NCBI GenBank assembly: GCA_902772625.1
Contig: CACYBP010000148.1
Span: 1-7,852 of the forward strand
DNA: 7,852 nt
Direction: 5' to 3'
Source: Oscillospiraceae bacterium
Lineage (GTDB): Bacteria; Bacillota; Clostridia; Oscillospirales; QAMX01
Shown: piece by piece, positions 6,160-7,852 of the stretch
Position numbering within the stretch: the first letter of the stretch is position 1
Layout of the letters: each line of letters opens with the position of its first letter
Translations under genes and position numbers: made by a program
The notes under the pieces: model-generated
The model's database searches: none
What the model was told of the DNA's origin: nothing
Seen by the model: only the letters and a program-made list of their open reading frames with translations

Positions 6160-6181
6160 GGGGAAAGGAATATGATATGAT
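6153..6181 (+). promoter_or_regulatory. Promoter for oadA and the biotin carrier gene
   Basis: Best reading: -35 TTGTCA (6153-6158), 17-base spacer, -10 TATGAT (6176-6181). An overlapping alternative uses TTGACT (6146-6151), 19-base spacer and TATGAT (6171-6176). Predicted starts are near 6183-6188, giving a leader of about 120 bases before the oadA ATG. Confidence 0.65.
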
Positions 6182-6231
6182 TATTTCATGAAAGTGGGCG
6201 TTTCTGCGCCTCCCTTTTCGGAAAGGACCGC

Positions 6232-6259
6232 GCGGCGCGCAAAGCGCGTTTCACGCCGC
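6232..6259 (+). promoter_or_regulatory. GC hairpin in the oadA leader
   Basis: GCGGCG (6232-6237) can pair with CGCCGC (6254-6259), enclosing a small CGC-AAA-GCG stem; alternatively CGCGC (6236-6240) pairs with GCGCG (6244-6248) around an AAA loop. The two folds are mutually exclusive. No T-run follows, so a terminator is unlikely, and no known riboswitch class is recognised. Confidence 0.4.
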
Positions 6260-6306
6260 TTCCCGCTATATTCTTCGTATTCAATGTCGAGAAAGGAATA
6301 TACAGC

Positions 6307-7707
6307 ATGAAAGTACAGATCACCGAGACCGTCCTGAGAGACGCCAACCAGTCGCTGATGGCGACCCGCCTTCCCTACGCGGATTATGAAAAGATCCTGC
6401 CCGTCATGGACAAAGCCGGATATTATTCGGTGGAGTGCTGGGGCGGGGCGACCTTTGATTCCTGCCTGCGCTATCTGAACGAGGATCCGTGGGAAAGGCT
6501 GCGCAACATCCGCAAGAACATGCCCAACACCAAGCTCCAGATGCTTCTGCGCGGTCAGAACCTTCTCGGCTACAAGCACTATCATGACGACGTGGTGGAA
6601 AAGTTCGTGGAGCTTTCCATCAAGAACGGCATCGACATCATCCGCATCTTCGACGCTCTCAACGACTTCCGGAACCTCGGCACCGCTCTCGACGCCACGA
6701 TGAAATACGCCACCCCGAATACCGTCGCCTCGGGCTGTATCTCCTACACCCAGTCCCCGGTGCACACCGTGGAGAAATACGTGGAGATGTGTAAGGAGCT
6801 CAAGAACATGGGCTTCCAGACCATCTGCCTGAAGGATATGGCCGGCACCATGAGCCCCTACGAGGCCGAAGGCCTGATCAAGGGCATCAAGGACGCCGTG
6901 GGCGATATGCCCGTGATCCTGCACACCCACTGCACCACCGGCATGGCCTACATGACCGTGACCAAGGCCATCGAATCCGGCGTGGACGTGGTGGACGCGG
7001 CCACCTCCTGCTTCTCGAACGGCACCTCCCAGCCCGCCACCGAGACCATCTTCTACGCCCTGCAGCAGTACGGCATCGAATCCGGCCTGGACGAGAAGGT
7101 CATCAACGAGGTCAACGATTTCTTCAAGCCGGTGAAGCAGAAGTACATCGACAACAAGACCATCAATCCCAAGAGCCTCGGCACCGATTCCCAGGCTCTG
7201 GTTTACAAGGTCCCCGGCGGCATGCTCTCCAACATGATCGCCAACCTCACCGATATGCACGCCATGGATAAGTTCGACGAAGCTCTCGCCGAGATCCCGG
7301 CGGTGCGCAAGGATCTGGGATATCCCCCGCTGGTCACCCCGCTGAGCCAGATGGTGGGCAACCAGGCCGTCACCAACGTTCTGATGGGCGAACGCTACAA
7401 GCAGATCTCCAAGGAAGTCAAGAATTACTTCAAAGGCGAATACGGCATCGCCCCGGCTCCGGTCAGCAAGGAGCTGCAGGATAAGATCCTGGGCGAAGGC
7501 GGCGAACCCGTCGACTGCCGCATCGAGGACAGCAAGCGCACCGGCGAGGAATTCCGGAAGGCGAAGGAGGATCTCGGCGATCTCGCGAAGACCGAAGAGG
7601 ATCTCATGAGCTACATCTGCTTCCCCGATCAGGCGAGAAAGTTCCTGGAATCCCGCAAGGCCAAGGAAGAGAATATCGCCTCCTACACCATCGAAGCGAT
7701 CGACTGA
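6307..7707 (+). CDS. oadA: Oxaloacetate decarboxylase alpha / pyruvate carboxylase subunit B carboxyltransferase (no biotin domain)
   Basis: Moves a carboxyl group between oxaloacetate (or pyruvate) and biotin on a carrier protein. The 466 residues comprise an HMGL-like TIM barrel (about 1-265) followed by the conserved PYC_OADA domain (about 285-440). Seen: TETVLRDANQSLMATR at 6-21 with metal ligand Asp12, ECWGGATFD (43-51), LLRGQNLLGY (80-89), LKDMAGTMSP with the carbamylated-lysine position Lys176, and metal ligands HTH at 206-208. Classic OadA proteins are near 590 residues because a biotinyl domain is fused at the C terminus; here the protein stops after the PYC_OADA domain and the carrier is the next gene. 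The ATG has AAAGGA at 6292-6297 (9-base spacer). Codons are strongly biased to ATC, AAC, GGC, ACC and AAG, suggesting high expression. Decarboxylase versus carboxylase cannot be decided without the downstream membrane or biotin-carboxylase subunits. Confidence 0.93.
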   Translation: MKVQITETVLRDANQSLMATRLPYADYEKILPVMDKAGYYSVECWGGATFDSCLRYLNEDPWERLRNIRKNMPNTKLQMLLRGQNLLGYKHYHDDVVEKFVELSIKNGIDIIRIFDALNDFRNLGTALDATMKYATPNTVASGCISYTQSPVHTVEKYVEMCKELKNMGFQTICLKDMAGTMSPYEAEGLIKGIKDAVGDMPVILHTHCTTGMAYMTVTKAIESGVDVVDAATSCFSNGTSQPATETIFYALQQYGIESGLDEKVINEVNDFFKPVKQKYIDNKTINPKSLGTDSQALVYKVPGGMLSNMIANLTDMHAMDKFDEALAEIPAVRKDLGYPPLVTPLSQMVGNQAVTNVLMGERYKQISKEVKNYFKGEYGIAPAPVSKELQDKILGEGGEPVDCRIEDSKRTGEEFRKAKEDLGDLAKTEEDLMSYICFPDQARKFLESRKAKEENIASYTIEAID

Positions 7708-7741
7708 GAACCGAAGAGACTCTGAAAGGAAGGAAACCGAA

Positions 7742-7852
7742 ATGAAGTATAAAGTTACTCTGAAGGGCGTTACCTACGAGGTCGAAGTGGAAAAGGGAGA
7801 GGCCATTCTCCTGGACGAATACGAAGCGAAGGCTCCCGCGGCTCCCGCGGCT
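7742..7852 (+). CDS. Biotin carboxyl carrier protein, N-terminal part, cut by window edge
   Basis: Only 37 codons are visible. The N terminus MKYKVTLKGVTYEVEVEKGEA is the beta-hairpin cap typical of small decarboxylase biotin carriers (GcdC/OadA C-terminal type). It is followed by a spacer and the beginning of an Ala/Pro linker (AKAPAAPAA), which in this family precedes the lipoyl/biotinyl domain with the AMKM biotinylated lysine. That motif would lie beyond the edge, so biotinylation is inferred. An AAGGAAGG Shine-Dalgarno (about 7727-7733) is 8 bases upstream of the ATG; the gap to the carboxyltransferase gene is 34 bases with no terminator, so the two are almost certainly cotranscribed as partners of one biotin-dependent enzyme. 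Confidence 0.85.
   Translation, partial: MKYKVTLKGVTYEVEVEKGEAILLDEYEAKAPAAPAA
7832..7852 (+). repeat. Tandem 9-bp repeat encoding the Ala/Pro linker
   Basis: The unit GCTCCCGCG occurs twice (7832-7840, 7841-7849) and a third copy begins at 7850 before the window ends. Each unit encodes Ala-Pro-Ala in frame, giving a flexible linker. Such in-frame repeats can change copy number by slippage; the total number cannot be seen here. Confidence 0.7.

Larger units (their letters stand above)
5911..6306. other. Divergent intergenic region between the isomerase and oadA genes
   Basis: These 396 bases contain no convincing conserved coding region. They hold a leftward promoter and leader hairpin (5929-6005), two inverted repeats (6010-6061), a purine-rich stretch without recognisable signal (about 6062-6140), and a rightward promoter overlapped by a palindrome (6146-6181). 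The oadA leader, with further GC hairpins and a possible short ORF, fills the rest. Codon and amino-acid composition of the open frames crossing it are not protein-like. Confidence 0.7.

Noticed and set aside
6181..7260. A 359-codon minus-strand open frame opposite oadA
   Set aside because: It is the mirror of the strongly biased oadA codons, giving a His/Gly/Val-rich translation without recognisable motifs.
1..7852. Mobile elements, CRISPR arrays, tRNA or rRNA genes, toxin-antitoxin or defence systems
   Set aside because: I looked for repeats with regular spacers, transposase motifs, cloverleaf arms and small two-gene modules on both strands and saw none; all substantial coding space is taken by recognised housekeeping or metabolic genes.

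Overview
This window reads as a piece of the chromosome of a GC-rich (roughly 60% by eye), low-GC-lineage-type anaerobe, most likely a member of the class Clostridia (Oscillospiraceae- or Christensenellales-like). Three things suggest this. A DUF1934/YwiB gene lies directly next to argS, as in Bacillus and many Firmicutes. The oxaloacetate decarboxylase alpha subunit is split from its biotin carrier. Strong GGAGG-type ribosome binding sites and sigma-A-like promoters are present. The taxonomic placement is inference; no rRNA or other marker is available.

Left block (1-5096, all on the minus strand): a tightly packed cluster in transcription order ddl, murI, ywiB/DUF1934, argS, htpG (htpG runs off the left edge). 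Gaps between genes are 12, 9, 16 and 34 bases, and the only convincing promoter is the one upstream of ddl (5067-5096), so one polycistronic mRNA is likely. Ddl (D-Ala-D-Ala ligase) and MurI (glutamate racemase) supply the D-amino-acid parts of peptidoglycan, ArgS charges tRNA-Arg, and HtpG is the Hsp90 chaperone. A GC-rich 10-bp hairpin sits at the predicted 5' end of this mRNA.

Middle block (5122-5910, minus strand): a TIM-barrel sugar phosphate isomerase/epimerase of unknown substrate. It has its own promoter (5977-6005) and a leader hairpin, and it ends only 25 bases before the -35 of the ddl promoter, with no recognisable terminator between them.

Divergent intergenic region (5911-6306, 396 bases): it carries back-to-back promoters, two inverted repeats, an operator-like TTGAC-N4-GTCAA palindrome lying in the promoter of the rightward gene, leader hairpins and a possible 40-codon leader ORF.

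Right block (6307-7852, plus strand): a carboxyltransferase subunit (OadA/PycB type, without a biotin domain), followed after 34 bases by the start of a separate biotin carrier protein whose Ala/Pro linker is cut by the window edge. Together they would form part of a biotin-dependent oxaloacetate decarboxylase or pyruvate carboxylase. The codons of the first gene are strongly biased to C-ending forms, suggesting high expression.

I see no mobile element, CRISPR array, tRNA, rRNA or clear sign of horizontal transfer. Most of the window is ordinary housekeeping sequence; the points worth a second look are regulatory (leader hairpins, the palindrome, the htpG start) and a few active-site substitutions.
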